NCBI GenBank assembly: GCA_000411415.1
Contig: KE150450.1
Location: 756,932-820,931 of the forward strand
DNA: 64,000 nucleotides
Origin: Actinomyces sp. HPA0247
GTDB lineage: Bacteria; Actinomycetota; Actinomycetes; Actinomycetales; Actinomycetaceae
Direction of reading: 5' to 3'
The number at the start of each line of letters is the position of its first letter. The stretch's first letter is position 1. The notes beneath the pieces were generated by a model, which ran no database searches, was not told where the DNA came from, and was given only the letters and a program-made list of their open reading frames with translations. This document shows, piece after piece, positions 24,881 to 35,313 of the stretch. A program made the position numbers and the translations under genes.

Positions 24881-25913
24881 GCGCGTGTCCTTTCCTGAGT
24901 CTGCGCAGTTTGGAGAAGGAGAAGATGCCCTCGTTCATGCAGATGACGAGCAGCAGCACGCCACCCCAGATGAGGGGCCTGTAGAAGTTGGAGATGTCGG
25001 GGAACATGTTCAGGCCGGAGGAGAGGACCTGGAGCATGAGGATGGACAGGAGCACGCCGCTCAGGCGCCCGGATCCGCCGTTGGGGTTGACGCCGCCGAG
25101 GACGACGATGAGGACCGTGAGGAGCGTGTATGAGGCGCCGTAGTCAGCTTTCGCGGAGTTGTAGTTCGCGAGCATGACGATGCCGGCCATGGCCGCCATG
25201 ACGCCGGAGAGCACGTAGGTGCGGATCAGCAGGCTCTTGACTTTCAAGCCCGAGAAGCGCGCCGCGGTGTCGTTCGTGCCGAGCATGAGGATCGTGGTCC
25301 CAAAGCCCGTGAAGGCGACGATAGCGCCGGCGACGGCCGCGCACACCAGGAACACGACGAGGGGGATGGGGACGAGGCCGGCCACCTTCCCCGTGAACAC
25401 GGCTCCGAACGCTGCGGGGACGCCGGAGACGGGTTTGCCCTGGGTGAGGATGAGGGCGACGCCACCGAAGAGCTCGAGGGTACCGAGGGTGGCGAGGATG
25501 GGTGGGATCTTCAGGACAGCGACGAGCGTACCGTTGATGAGTCCGCACACGACCCCGACCGCCAGGGCAACGCCCAGGGCGATGAGGGTGGCCATGCCCA
25601 TCGCCGAGGGGGTGACGGCCGGGCCGAGCATCGAGCGCAGCGTGAGGGCCGCGCAGATCGAGGTGACGTTCGCGATGGCGACGACGGACAGGTCGATGCC
25701 GGCGGTGAACATGGTGAACATGACGCCCAGGCTCATGAGGCCGAATTCGGGGAATTGGACGGCCATCGACTGCCAGGTGCGCACGGCGAAGAAGGGGCCG
25801 GGGCGCACGGCGGCGAAGAAGATGAGCAGGAGGAGGAAGACGATGATCAGTCGCGTCATGTAGCTGTCCTTCTTGAGGAAAGCGAGGCGCGGGGAGGCGA
25901 GAAGCGTTGACAT
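24867..25913 (-). CDS. sugar ABC transporter permease (RbsC/LsrD type)
   Basis: 348 residues with 8-10 hydrophobic helices. LGVMFTMFTAGIDLSVVAIANVTS is the conserved periplasmic-binding-protein-dependent sugar permease signature, and LGGVNPNGGSGRLSGVLLSI the coupling loop for the ATPase. The very His-containing C-terminus (RRLRKGHAHADS) is unusual. ATG 25913 has AGGAGG just upstream, 10 bases after the other permease. Confidence 0.88.
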   Translation of the reverse strand: MSTLLASPRLAFLKKDSYMTRLIIVFLLLLIFFAAVRPGPFFAVRTWQSMAVQFPEFGLMSLGVMFTMFTAGIDLSVVAIANVTSICAALTLRSMLGPAVTPSAMGMATLIALGVALAVGVVCGLINGTLVAVLKIPPILATLGTLELFGGVALILTQGKPVSGVPAAFGAVFTGKVAGLVPIPLVVFLVCAAVAGAIVAFTGFGTTILMLGTNDTAARFSGLKVKSLLIRTYVLSGVMAAMAGIVMLANYNSAKADYGASYTLLTVLIVVLGGVNPNGGSGRLSGVLLSILMLQVLSSGLNMFPDISNFYRPLIWGGVLLLVICMNEGIFSFSKLRRLRKGHAHADS

Positions 25914-25922
25914 GTGGTCCTC

Positions 25923-26924
25923 CTAGTGTGCGTTGCGGCGGGCGCGCATGACCTGAAGCGCGGAGACGCCGGTTCCCACGATGATGAGCAGGCCCAGGGC
26001 GAAGCCCTGCCAGAATGTCGGGATTCCCATGAGGATCATGGAGTTTTGGACGATGACGATGAGCAGCGTGCCGAGCATGACGCCCGTCAGCGAGCCCTTA
26101 CCGCCGGTGATCGCGGTACCGCCCAGGACGACGGCCGCGATGACCATCATTTCCATGCCGAGCAGGTTGGTCGGGTGCATCTGTCCCATGGAGCAGGTGC
26201 GGACCATGCCGGCCAGGGCGGCGATGACGCCGACGAGGACGTAGAGCCAGAACTTGGTGGCGCGCACCTTGAAGCCGACGCGGGCGGCCGCGGACTCATC
26301 GCCACCGAGGGCGAAGAGGGAGCGTCCGAACATCGTGTAGCGGGTGACGAAGAAGGCCACCGCGACGACCGCGACGAGGATCAGGAAGGACACGGGCATC
26401 GAGGACTGCAGGCCGGAGCTTTCGTTGCGGGCGACGAAGAGGGACGCGGATCCGAAGGAGCGCATGGACTCGGGGATCGTGTTGATCTGCACGGATTTGA
26501 GTGCGCCCTGCATGACGCCGTTGAAGACGTTGGCGGTGCCAAGGGTGATGATCAGCGTCGGCACGGTCAGCCTCGACGTGAAGATGCCGTTAAATGCGCC
26601 GAGGATCGCGCCGAGGGCGGCGGCGATCAGGAAAGGCACGATGACGGGCCCGTTCCACCCATTGTCGACAAGGACTTTCGTAGTCACGTAGACCGCGAGG
26701 GAGGCCAGCGCCGGGAAGGACACATCGATGCCGCCGGAGACGAGCACGAGGTGCGCGGCGACGGCGAAGAGGCCGGGGACCACCATCGCGCCGGCCAGGT
26801 CGACGAGGTTGTTAGCCGTAAAGAACTGGCCGGACCTGGCCTGGATGACCAGGGTGAGCGCGGCGATGACCAGGAATACCCAGAATTCGTTGGCGCGCAG
26901 GACTTTCGTGATGAGTCGGGGCAT
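25923..26924 (-). CDS. sugar ABC transporter permease (LsrC/RbsC type)
   Basis: 333 residues, 8-10 helices. AAHLVLVSGGIDVSFPALASLAVYV and the MMVIAAVVLGGTAITGGKGSLTGVMLGTLLI coupling loop match the family. Its start codon overlaps the stop of the ATPase gene (TAATG), so the operon is tightly coupled. Together with the other permease it forms a heterodimeric channel, as in two-permease sugar importers such as Lsr. Confidence 0.88.
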   Translation of the reverse strand: MPRLITKVLRANEFWVFLVIAALTLVIQARSGQFFTANNLVDLAGAMVVPGLFAVAAHLVLVSGGIDVSFPALASLAVYVTTKVLVDNGWNGPVIVPFLIAAALGAILGAFNGIFTSRLTVPTLIITLGTANVFNGVMQGALKSVQINTIPESMRSFGSASLFVARNESSGLQSSMPVSFLILVAVVAVAFFVTRYTMFGRSLFALGGDESAAARVGFKVRATKFWLYVLVGVIAALAGMVRTCSMGQMHPTNLLGMEMMVIAAVVLGGTAITGGKGSLTGVMLGTLLIVIVQNSMILMGIPTFWQGFALGLLIIVGTGVSALQVMRARRNAH

Positions 26925-28450
26925 TAGTTCTCTCCCCCTTCGGTCGACGAGGCCGGGGCCTGGTCTTCGGACAGGAGCCGGGTCAGTTCGGCCTCGGTGA
27001 GGGTGTCGGGGTTGATCGGGTCGCTCAGGTGCCCGGCTCGCATGATCGCGATGGTCGAGCAGTTGGTGAGCACTTCAGCGATGTCATCGGAGATGATGAT
27101 GACGGCCATGCCTTGCGCGGCGAGTTCGCGCAGGATCGAGTGGATCGTGAATTTGGAGCCGATGTCGACGCCGACGGTGGGCCCGTTGAGGATGAGGACG
27201 GAGGGCTTGGTGGCGAGCCACTTGGCCAGGACGACCTTTTGCTGGTTGCCGCCCGACAGGGTGTTGACGGCGTTGGCGGGGTCGGGGGTGACGACGTCGA
27301 GGCGCTTCACCCACTTCTTCTCCTCGTCGCGGATGGCTTTCTTGTCGATGAATCCGAGGGCCTTGGTGAAGGATTCCATCTCGGAGATCGTGATGTTTTC
27401 GCCGATCGAGCGCGAGAGGAAGAGGCCTTCGGTGAGTCGGTCTTCGGGAACATACGCGATGCCGGCGGCGATCGCGTCGCGCACGCCTCGCAGGGTGACG
27501 TCTTGGCCTTTGACGCGGATGCGCCCAGAGTCGAGGGGGAGCATCCCGAACAGGGACATGGCGAGTTCGGTGCGTCCGGAGCCCAGCAGGCCGGTGATGC
27601 CGAGGATTTCGCCGGGCCGCACGCTCAGGGATGCGTCGGCGAAGGCGCCGCTCACGGTTGCGCCCTCGACCTCGAGGATCGGGGACTCGGTGATGTCGCC
27701 GGGCTGGTAGCGCTCCTCGTCGAAGTCGCGCCCGGTCATGTGGCGGGCGAAGCTGGCGCGGTCGAGCTCTTCCTTCGGGCAGGTGATGACCTTGTGTCCG
27801 CTGCGCAGGATGGTGAAGCGCTGCGCGATTTCGAAGACTTCTTCGAGCTTGTGGGACACGAAGAGGATCGCGATACCGCGCGATTGGAGGTCGGCGACGA
27901 TGTCGAAGAGGGCGCGCACTTCCTTCTTGGTGAGGGCGGTCGTGGGCTCGTCCATGATGATGAGCTTCGCGTCGCCCATGAGTGCGCGGCTGATGGCGAC
28001 GAGCTGTTTGTCAGCGACGGAGAGGTTGCCGACGAGTTCGTCGAGGTCGACCCGGAAGCCGATCTTCGCGACGGCTTCGCGGGCGACTTCGCGCATGCGC
28101 GAGCGGTTGACGAGGCGGCGTCCGGCGGCGACTTCGCTGCCGAGCGCGATGTTCTCCATGACGGAGAGGTTGGGGAAGATGGAGAAGTCCTGGTAGATGA
28201 CGCGTACGCCCGCGTCGATGGCGTCGGCGGGTGTCAGTCGCGTGAAGTCGCGTCCCCCGATGGAGACCGTGCCCTGTTCGGGGGTGTGGACTCCGGAGAT
28301 GACTTTGATGAGGGTGGATTTGCCCGACCCGTTTTCTCCGGCGAGGCAGTGGATTTCTCCGGGTGCGATGTCAAGGTCAATGTCGACCAGGGCTCGCACG
28401 CCTGCGAAGGATTTACTGACGTGTCGTACCGCCAGCACTGGGGTGTCCAT
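26924..28450 (-). CDS. sugar ABC transporter ATPase, two domains (RbsA/LsrA type)
   Basis: 508 residues with tandem ATPase domains. Domain 1 is intact: Walker A GENGSGKST, Walker B IIMDEPTTAL. Domain 2 has the degenerate Walker A usual in this family (GLLGSGRTE) but also a damaged Walker B: ILNGPTVGVD replaces ILDEPTRGVD, so both the metal-binding Asp and catalytic Glu are lost. The signature TLSGGNQQKV is retained. C-terminal tail APASSTEGGEN carries a copy of the dispersed DNA motif. ATG 28450 follows after a hairpin separating it from the binding-protein gene. Confidence 0.88.
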   Translation of the reverse strand: MDTPVLAVRHVSKSFAGVRALVDIDLDIAPGEIHCLAGENGSGKSTLIKVISGVHTPEQGTVSIGGRDFTRLTPADAIDAGVRVIYQDFSIFPNLSVMENIALGSEVAAGRRLVNRSRMREVAREAVAKIGFRVDLDELVGNLSVADKQLVAISRALMGDAKLIIMDEPTTALTKKEVRALFDIVADLQSRGIAILFVSHKLEEVFEIAQRFTILRSGHKVITCPKEELDRASFARHMTGRDFDEERYQPGDITESPILEVEGATVSGAFADASLSVRPGEILGITGLLGSGRTELAMSLFGMLPLDSGRIRVKGQDVTLRGVRDAIAAGIAYVPEDRLTEGLFLSRSIGENITISEMESFTKALGFIDKKAIRDEEKKWVKRLDVVTPDPANAVNTLSGGNQQKVVLAKWLATKPSVLILNGPTVGVDIGSKFTIHSILRELAAQGMAVIIISDDIAEVLTNCSTIAIMRAGHLSDPINPDTLTEAELTRLLSEDQAPASSTEGGEN

Positions 28451-28566
28451 GTGGTGTCCTTTCCGACGCGTGGTGCCGACCCGGGGCCACCCCTCGCGCG
28501 CGCGGGTTCGGTTCGCGTGGGCGCGTGGGGGTGCGCGAGCGTCAGTGCACGCGCTGGGGTGGCCCG

Positions 28567-28600
28567 GCCACGGCCTCGTTCATTGGGACGAGGCCGTGGC
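28567..28600 (-). terminator. hairpin from an inverted motif pair between binding protein and ATPase genes
   Basis: GCCACGGCCTCGT and ACGAGGCCGTGGC form a perfect 13-bp stem with an 8-nt loop. As a partial terminator it would let the binding protein be made in excess over the membrane complex, a common arrangement. Confidence 0.6.
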
Positions 28601-28628
28601 ACGCGGGTGGTCGTGTGCGGTGAAGCGG

Positions 28629-29678
28629 TTAGAAGCCGAGGGAGTCGACGTTGTCCTTGGTGATCTGGATCCAGCCGTTGCCTTCGAGGACCTTGGTAGA
28701 GCCCTGCGAGAAGTGCATGGATTCGTATCCCTTGACGCCGAGGTTGACGCCGTCTTCGATCTTTTCACCGTTGAGGACCTTGGTGGCCAGGGACGCCATG
28801 GCGTAGCCGGCGTCCGCGGGGTCCCAGAGGGTCAGGGTCGACACGGAGCCATCCTTGAGGATTTGGGCGTTGGCCGCGGGCATGCCCGTGCCTGCGGTGA
28901 AAACTTTGCCCTTGAGGCCGAGCTCTTCGATGGCGCGTGCGGTGCCGGGCGCGTCGAAGGAGGAGGTGCCGAGGATGCCCTTGACTTCGGGGTACTTCTT
29001 GAGGACTTCCTTGGCGGTCTGGTAGGCGGTTTCACCGTTGTCCTGGGATTCGACGCGGGGCTCGGCTTCGAGCAGCGTCATCTTGGGGTACTTCTCCTTC
29101 TGGTGGGCGATGGCGCCGTCTGCCCATTCGTTGTGGGAGGCGTTGGTGACGTGGCCGACCATGGTGGTGTAGACGCCTTCTTCACCCATGGCTTGGGCGA
29201 GGTTGTCCATGATGAACGCGCCGTATTCACTGTTGTTGAAGGCTTCGATGTCGTACATCGTGTTTTCCTGGGAGGCGCCTTCGTGGGTGACGACGACGAT
29301 GCCTGCGTCCATGGCCTGCTTGAGGACGGGCTCGATGGCGCCGGGGTCGACGGGGACGACGCAGATGGCGTCGACGCCTTGGGCGATGAGGTCTTGGATG
29401 ACCTGGGCCTGCATGGTGGCGTCGGTTTCAGCGGGGCCCTTCTGGAAGGCGTTCATGCCGGTATCTTCGGCGTACTTCTTGACGCCGGTTTCCATGCGGA
29501 CGAACCAGGGGTTGGTGGCGTCCTTGGGGACGACGGCGATCGTGTAGTTGCCGTCTCCGCCACCCTTCGCGGCGGGGCTGGACGAGGATTGTGCGGTCTC
29601 TCCGGGGGTGCAGGCGCCGAGGGCGAGGGCGCATGCGGATGCCGCAACGAGGGCTGTAACTGCGAGGCGGGGCTTCAT
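28629..29678 (-). CDS. sugar ABC transporter substrate-binding lipoprotein
   Basis: 349 residues. Lipobox LALGACTPG anchors it by a lipidated Cys. YTIAVVPKDATNPWFVRMET begins the periplasmic-binding-protein type 1 fold, and AICVVPVDPGAIEPVLKQAMDAG, VVVTHEGAS and VKGILGTSSFDAPGTARAIEELG are the typical sugar-binding family blocks. Pattern closest to pentose/AI-2/rhamnose binding proteins; ligand not determinable. ATG 29678 has GAGGAG with 6-base spacing. First gene of the five-gene sugar operon. Confidence 0.88.
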   Translation of the reverse strand: MKPRLAVTALVAASACALALGACTPGETAQSSSSPAAKGGGDGNYTIAVVPKDATNPWFVRMETGVKKYAEDTGMNAFQKGPAETDATMQAQVIQDLIAQGVDAICVVPVDPGAIEPVLKQAMDAGIVVVTHEGASQENTMYDIEAFNNSEYGAFIMDNLAQAMGEEGVYTTMVGHVTNASHNEWADGAIAHQKEKYPKMTLLEAEPRVESQDNGETAYQTAKEVLKKYPEVKGILGTSSFDAPGTARAIEELGLKGKVFTAGTGMPAANAQILKDGSVSTLTLWDPADAGYAMASLATKVLNGEKIEDGVNLGVKGYESMHFSQGSTKVLEGNGWIQITKDNVDSLGF

Positions 29679-29958
29679 AGGAATCTCCTCAGTGTGGGTC
29701 AACATCGGTGTTGTGAGGTTGTGGTTGTACGGCGGCTCTGCAGGCGTGCGGTGGTGCCTGGCGTGTCCGTCTTCGTTGCTGGACCTGCCCTGCGCTGCCG
29801 CGTGTGCGGTGCTGCTGCGTGCCGGGTGCTCCCGTCCTTGGGGGCGCGTCGGCGTGCCCCAATCCTAGGACACGCGGGTGGTGGCGTTCACTTTCCGGGT
29901 CCGTTTGGAACGAGGCCGGGGCGGGTTTTTGGGGTGTGGTTGCGGCGGTTTTGGGCTG

Positions 29959-29999
29959 ATTTGTCAGACGTATGGGCGGGGGCGTTAGTCCAGACAAAT
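29959..29999. promoter_or_regulatory. possible operator of the sugar ABC operon
   Basis: Perfect 7-bp inverted halves ATTTGTC and GACAAAT, 27 bases apart (longer imperfect arms including CAGAC), about 280 bases upstream of the binding-protein start. No repressor gene lies next to the operon. The rest of 29679-30161 shows no gene. Confidence 0.25.
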
Positions 30000-30161
30000 G
30001 CCGTACGATATGGAGTGGCACGAACCGGCTCGTTGCTTGTTGGAGCGCCGCACACTCGTGCGGTGATGCGCATCATAACTGCACATTTGTGCGATTGTGA
30101 TCGCGGGTGCGGGAGGATGTGCAGGGCGTGGGCACGCACATCCTCCTGCGCCTACCGACGC

Positions 30162-30653
30162 CTAGCGCTGCTTGGCGGCTTCAACGACCTTGTACCACTC
30201 TCGCTCACTGAGGCCCCTTTGGCGTGCCACCATGTAGGCATTCCTTCGATGCTGCTGCTGATCCACCTCGAGCTCACTCGGATTCATCATGCTGGAGTAT
30301 GCACTCACCCCTGAGAAGGCAGCGCCGATCGGGAGAACCGCCAGCGTGACGTTCATACCTAGCTCGAGTTTCGATCCGTTGTTCAGGCTAAATATGATTT
30401 CACTCAGCGACGGGCTCCCCAGAAGCCTGTACATGACGACAGTGATGCCGCAACACAGGAGGCACACCAACGCCGCGATTGCTGATGTCTTGAGTCTTGA
30501 CTTCCGTTCCCTTGAGACGATCGAACTGGCCAACAGATACTCCTCACCGAGCTCAGGCAGCGTCAGGGATGCCAATGTCCGTGTTCCGTTCAGGTCCCCA
30601 CCGAACTGAGCGATCTGGTTGCCATCTCCCTTGTTGGCAATTATCTGAGACAT
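30162..30653 (-). CDS. small two-helix membrane protein, family not recognised
   Basis: 163 residues. The N-terminus MSQIIANKGDGNQIAQFGGD is polar; two hydrophobic segments follow (TSAIAALVCLLCCGITVVMY; LGMNVTLAVLPIGAAFSGVSAY), then a charged tail with a QQQHRRNAY stretch and REWYKVVEAAKQR. The Gln/Asn-rich start recalls small membrane partners of defence genes, and it sits divergent from the Type ISP remnant, but no function can be assigned. GC lower than the genome norm. Confidence 0.6.
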   Translation of the reverse strand: MSQIIANKGDGNQIAQFGGDLNGTRTLASLTLPELGEEYLLASSIVSRERKSRLKTSAIAALVCLLCCGITVVMYRLLGSPSLSEIIFSLNNGSKLELGMNVTLAVLPIGAAFSGVSAYSSMMNPSELEVDQQQHRRNAYMVARQRGLSEREWYKVVEAAKQR

Positions 30654-30868
30654 CCTGCCCCCTCCTCTGGGTCACACTATCGACCACCATGGTCGACAAG
30701 CGACACCGTAAGGAGGGGCATGCTCATCTGCGTCCCGCAGCCGTGGAACCAGCACCGGCCAGGGCAGCGACGTCTCATCCGCGCCTTTGCTCGCAGAAAT
30801 CCCCTTGTATCCCCACCCACCACACCAGCTAGCTTGTATGTCGTAGATTACCCGCTATTCTTGGTCGC

Positions 30869-31011
30869 ATGACTGCTGCGCGCGACGATGATTTCATGGC
30901 ATTTCCCGGTATGGAAGCAGATTCCACCACTACGCCGTTTGAGCCGATATTCCCAGATCATTCGTTCTCACAGCAGCACCCTGTGAGCCGTGCAATAAAA
31001 GCGATTGTGAG
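30869..31011 (+). pseudogene. N-terminal fragment of an unidentified gene, cut by a deletion
   Basis: An ATG at 30869 starts about 48 plausible codons (TAARDDDFMAFPGMEADSTT... to VSRAIKAIV); the frame then runs into the out-of-frame methylase sequence at ~31010. This looks like the left side of a deletion junction whose right side is the Type ISP fragment. Source gene not identified. Confidence 0.35.
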
Positions 31012-33543
31012 ATGCTGGCGTCACACTCGATGTTCGAGAACGAACGCCGCGAGCTGGATTCCTTCAACCGGGCGATGGTCGAGCGTATTGAGGCAGTGCA
31101 TACCCTGGCGGGTAAGCAGGAGATCATGCGCACGCTTTACGATCGCTTCTTCTCGCAGGCGTTCCCGCGCATGAGCGAGCGCCTGGGCATCGTCTTCACG
31201 CCCGTCGAGGTCGTCGACTTCATCATCCGCAGCGCCAACGACGCGATGCGCACGGCGTTTGGCCAGGGCCTGGGGGATCCGGGCGTGGCCATCATCGAGC
31301 CCTTCGCCGGAACCGGCACCTTCGTGGCGCGCCTGCTGCAGCTGGGCGTCATCCCGCCCGAGGCCCTGGAGCGCAAATACAAGAACGAGATCTTCGCGAA
31401 CGAGTTCGTGCTGCTCTCCTACTACATCGCGTCGATCAACATCGAGCAGGTGTACCACCAGGTGCGCGCCGAGCAGGGCGTGGACGAGGGCTACGTTGAG
31501 TTCCCGGGCATGACCCTGACGGACACCTTCCAGCTCCACGAGGGCGACGGTACGATCACCGAGGACTTCGAGGGCCTGGCCGCCAACAACGAGCGCGCGA
31601 AGGCAGAGAAGGACTCGGCGATCACGGTCATCGTCATGAATCCGCCGTACTCGTCCGGTCAGAACAACGCGAACGACAACAACCAGAACCTGGCGTACCC
31701 GCGCCTGGACGAGCGTATTGCGGACACCTACGCGGACCGGTCGTCAGGTGCGAACAAGAATAGCCTGTACGACTCCTACTTCCGCGCTCTGCGCTGGGCG
31801 TCGGACCGCATTGGGGAACGAGGCGTCATCGCCTTCGTCTCCAACAGCTCTTTCGTGGACGGTGCCACGGCTGATGGCGTACGCCTGTCGCTGCAAGAGG
31901 AGTTCTCCCAGATCTTCATCTACGACCTGAAGGGAAATGCCCGGACGTCCGGTGAGCGCCGACGGCGTGAGGGCGGAAACGTGTTCGAGGCTGGTTCTCG
32001 CACAGGTGTTGCCATTACCGTACTTGTCAAAGATCCCTCGTACTCCGGCACCGCAGAGATCTTCTACGCGGAAGCGGAAGACTACGCGACGCGACAGGAG
32101 AAGCTCAACCAGATCAGCGCCTACGGATCCATCGAGGGAATCAGCGGAGCAGACACATTCCGCTCCATCACGCCGAACCAGCACGGCGACTGGATCAGCT
32201 CCCGCGACGAGCGCTTCGCAACCTTCCAGGAAATCGGAAACAAGACGCTGAAGGGCAAGGAATCAACGCCCGCAGTATTCCGGCAGTATTCAAACGGCCT
32301 CAAGACCAACCGTGACGCGTGGTGCTACAACTTCTCCCGCGAAGCAGTCGCGTCAAACATGCGCCGCATGATCGACAACTACAATGCAGCGGTCGAGGCT
32401 GGAACTACAGCGGAAGCGATCAACACAGATTCCACACACATTAACTGGAACCGTCAACTCATCCGTGATCTCACAGCTCACAAACGTCACAAATTCGACG
32501 CAGATTCAATCCGCTCTGGCATCTACCGGCCGTTCTGTGCACAGAGCGTCTACTTTGCTCGGGAGATGAATGACATGATTTACCAGCTCCCCCAGATTTT
32601 GCCGACGGCTGCACATAGCAACCTCACCATCACCGTCGAAGATGATTCTCGCAAGGAACTAACATCCCTCATGACAGATCTCCTACCGGATCTTCACACG
32701 ATGGGAACGACGCAAACATTCTCTCTCTACACCTGGGAACCCCTCTCCCCCACCTCGGGGAGCGAGCCCGACCTGTTCGCCGACCTGGCGACCTCCTCGG
32801 AAAGCAGCTCGGATGGTGCTACCACGGCCTCGTCCCTGGATTTCTCGCGGCCGATCGGCGACCAGATCCCGGTGATCCTGGACGGGTATCGCCGCGTCGA
32901 TAACGTCACGGACGCGACGCTGGCTTCGTACCGGGAGCACTACGGGGATGCGGGGATCACGAAGGAGGACATTTTCTTCTACGTGTACGCGCTACTGCAT
33001 CACCCGGAGTATCGGGAGCGCTACGAGGACGATTTGAAGAAGATGCTGCCGCACATTCCTCGTGCGGCAGGTTTCCACACGTATGCGAGCGTGGGCCGCG
33101 AGCTGGCGGACCTGCACGTGAACTACGAGCGGGTGGAGCCGTATCCGTCGGTGCAGGAGGAGGCGAGCCTGCACGCGCCTGCGGACCCGTGGGAGCGCTA
33201 CCGGATCGGCGAGCGCAAGATGCGTTTCCCGAAGCTGGGGCGCCGCGATAAGGACTTCACGCGCTTGGAGTACAACGACTACGTGACGTTGACGGGCATT
33301 CCTGCGGAGGCGCAGGGGTATTCGATTTCGGGCCGTAGCCCGCTCGAGTGGATCATCGACCGCTACCACGTGAAGACGGACAAGGCGTCGGGCATCGTCA
33401 ACGACCCGAACGACTTCCTGCGCGAGCAGGGCCGCCCTGACGCGGTCGTGGACCTGATCAAGCGCCTGGTCACCGTCTCGATGCGAACCCAGGAGCTCCT
33501 GGAGACGCTGCCGAAGCTGGAGATCCCGGAGGTACAGAACTGA
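31012..33543 (+). pseudogene. Type ISP restriction-modification enzyme, methylase and target-recognition half only
   Basis: 843 codons remain in frame. The DNA methylase has motif I IIEPFAGTGTFVARLLQLG (residues ~94-112) and the catalytic motif IV VIVMNPPYSSGQN, preceded by the coupler helices and the family's GIVFTPVEVVDFI element; the C-terminal half matches the target-recognition region of Type ISP enzymes of the LlaGI class. A full enzyme is about 1,500-1,600 residues and starts with an Mrr-like nuclease and a helicase, both missing here. The ATG at 31012 has no ribosome site. Restriction is impossible; orphan methylation is conceivable. Confidence 0.8.
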
Positions 33544-33665
33544 GTTCCGTAGATCTACTCTGATCCTCAGATAGTCAGCGGCGTATGACTTGCACCACGA
33601 GTGGCCCAAATGGCGAGATTTCAGCTCCTTGACGCCGCGAGAACGCTAGATTGGAGTTAACCGTT

Positions 33666-33709
33666 CAGCCCGCCCCAGCACATGCTGGGAGTGGGCTGGA
33701 TCTTTTTGA
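33666..33709 (+). terminator. terminator after the Type ISP fragment
   Basis: CAGCCC-g-CCCCAGCA / TGCTGGG-agt-GGGCTG stem with CA loop, followed by ATCTTTTTG. It isolates the Abi gene from the fragment upstream; the Abi ribosome site lies only ~25 bases later, so it could also act as an attenuator. Confidence 0.75.
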
Positions 33710-33732
33710 GGAACTCAACGGAGATGTTGACC

Positions 33733-34686
33733 ATGTCGAAGTCGCTGAAGCCTGGCACCACTATAAGTGATCAGATTTCGATCCTTCAAAGCCGCGGGAT
33801 GTCCGTCGATACAGACCTGGCCACCCAATGGTTGACCAACGTCAGCTACTACCGCCTATCCGCATATTGGTTTCCTGCACGCAGGATAGACTCCCTCGGC
33901 AATGAGTGCTATTGCGAACATCCAACGTTTACAGATGCCGTACGACTCTACGAAGCAGACAGAAAACTACGCACACTCATACACGACGGTATTGAACGTA
34001 TCGAAGTAACAATGAGGACACGCCTTAGCGAACGCCTTTGTGTCTCCGGATCGAATCCGACACCGATCTCATACCATGATCCAACTCTTTTCCGCACAGA
34101 TTTCGATCACACTGATTGGGTTGAGACAGCCAAGCGGAGAGTCGGTCGTGCGAAAAAGCATAATGAGGCGATACGACACTACTACGATGAATATAATCAG
34201 TCGTACCCATTTTGGGTGCTTGCAGAAGTACTCGACTTTTCAGATATTTCCCGCATGTTTGACGGCATGAAGTCAAAAGACCAGAATTACATCGCCGAAG
34301 GCTTAGGAATTGTCATCGACAAAGCGCAACTTTCGAAGAATCAGATACGTAAGATTAAGAAGCGTTCGCCGCTTGCAAGCTGGCTCGAACAACTTACCAT
34401 CATTCGTAATTCGTGCGCACACCACAGCCGCGTATGGAACAAAAGCTTTGTACCCGTCCCCACAACACCTCTTAAAACTATGCCCGTATTCAAGGATTTG
34501 CCTGACGGACAAAGCGAGCGCATATTCGGCGCGATTGTTGTCATGTCATTCCTTTTGAGAAGAACATCCCCGGGTACCACATGGCCAGATAAAGTTGCGC
34601 ATCTATTTCAATCTGATTTTCTAACCAATCCACTTGTCGATCCGAGAAGCCTCGGAATTCCTGCGGACTGGTCCGGGCAGTTTTAA
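33733..34686 (+). CDS. Abi_2 family abortive-infection protein (AbiD/F-like)
   Basis: 317 residues. The family blocks are in order: ISDQISILQSRGMSVD near the N-terminus, WLTNVSYYRLSAYWFPAR, LYEADRKLRTLIHDGIERIEVTMR and the distal WLEQLTIIRNSCAHHSRVWN, the R-N-x-C-A-H-H motif of the HEPN-like Abi_2 fold that acts as a putative RNase in phage defence. ATG 33733 has GGAG with 9-base spacing; ATG 33724 is a close alternative. Markedly AT-rich compared with flanks, so probably acquired. Single-gene unit behind a terminator. Confidence 0.87.
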   Translation: MSKSLKPGTTISDQISILQSRGMSVDTDLATQWLTNVSYYRLSAYWFPARRIDSLGNECYCEHPTFTDAVRLYEADRKLRTLIHDGIERIEVTMRTRLSERLCVSGSNPTPISYHDPTLFRTDFDHTDWVETAKRRVGRAKKHNEAIRHYYDEYNQSYPFWVLAEVLDFSDISRMFDGMKSKDQNYIAEGLGIVIDKAQLSKNQIRKIKKRSPLASWLEQLTIIRNSCAHHSRVWNKSFVPVPTTPLKTMPVFKDLPDGQSERIFGAIVVMSFLLRRTSPGTTWPDKVAHLFQSDFLTNPLVDPRSLGIPADWSGQF

Positions 34687-34862
34687 GGGAATTAAATCGA
34701 TTCTATGAAGTCCTAGGACCCTTGATGAGATCTATCGATACTTGGCTCGTTGCAAGCAACGCATCTCATGCTGGGATGGCTCATTCTGGCCCATTATAAC
34801 GGGGGTGACAGTACCACCTATACCTCGGGCATCGACATGCTCTGACACTGATCTCTAGAGGG

Positions 34863-35210
34863 TTATCTTGCGCTCCCAGCATCTTTCTCGAACCCAATCT
34901 GCCAAAACCCCATATCGAGGAGCTTTATCTGCGGATAGGTCAGGTCCTCGGTCTGCATTCCGCGCCGCGCTTCCTCGAGGCGGTCGTTGTGGGCCTCGTA
35001 AAACACCACGAGCTTGAGGACGGACTTCGGGCTGTATTCCTGCGTCGTCACCTTGTGTTTCGCAACACCATCTTGAAAGAACCTTTCGTACGCGGGCACG
35101 CAGCCGAGCGTTCCCATGAGGATTTTCGTGATGAGGAACGGTGACACCTGGGTCGCGACCTCACGCCCTGCGGCCTGGTCCCGGATCGGCTGGAAATAGG
35201 GCTCTTCCGA
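34863..35210 (-). pseudogene. 3' fragment of a second copy of the gene at 37113
   Basis: About 115 codons match the C-terminal half of the intact gene: both contain LITKILMGTLGCVPAY, VTTQEYSPKSVLKLV, and KLLDMGFWQIGFE. The homology stops upstream near 35210 (IRDQAAGREVATQVSP vs IRNEVAGREVPTPVSP), where an IS remnant abuts it. No ribosome site or start. The 34687-34862 stretch downstream shows nothing. Confidence 0.82.
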
Positions 35211-35313
35211 GTTGAGCGTGGGTGACCGGGTGTTGGTCGGGGATTTCGGGCAGAGGTCAAGGTCCTTGATGATGAACGGTCTTCTACCCCTGCTATCGTC
35301 AAGGACCTCTACA

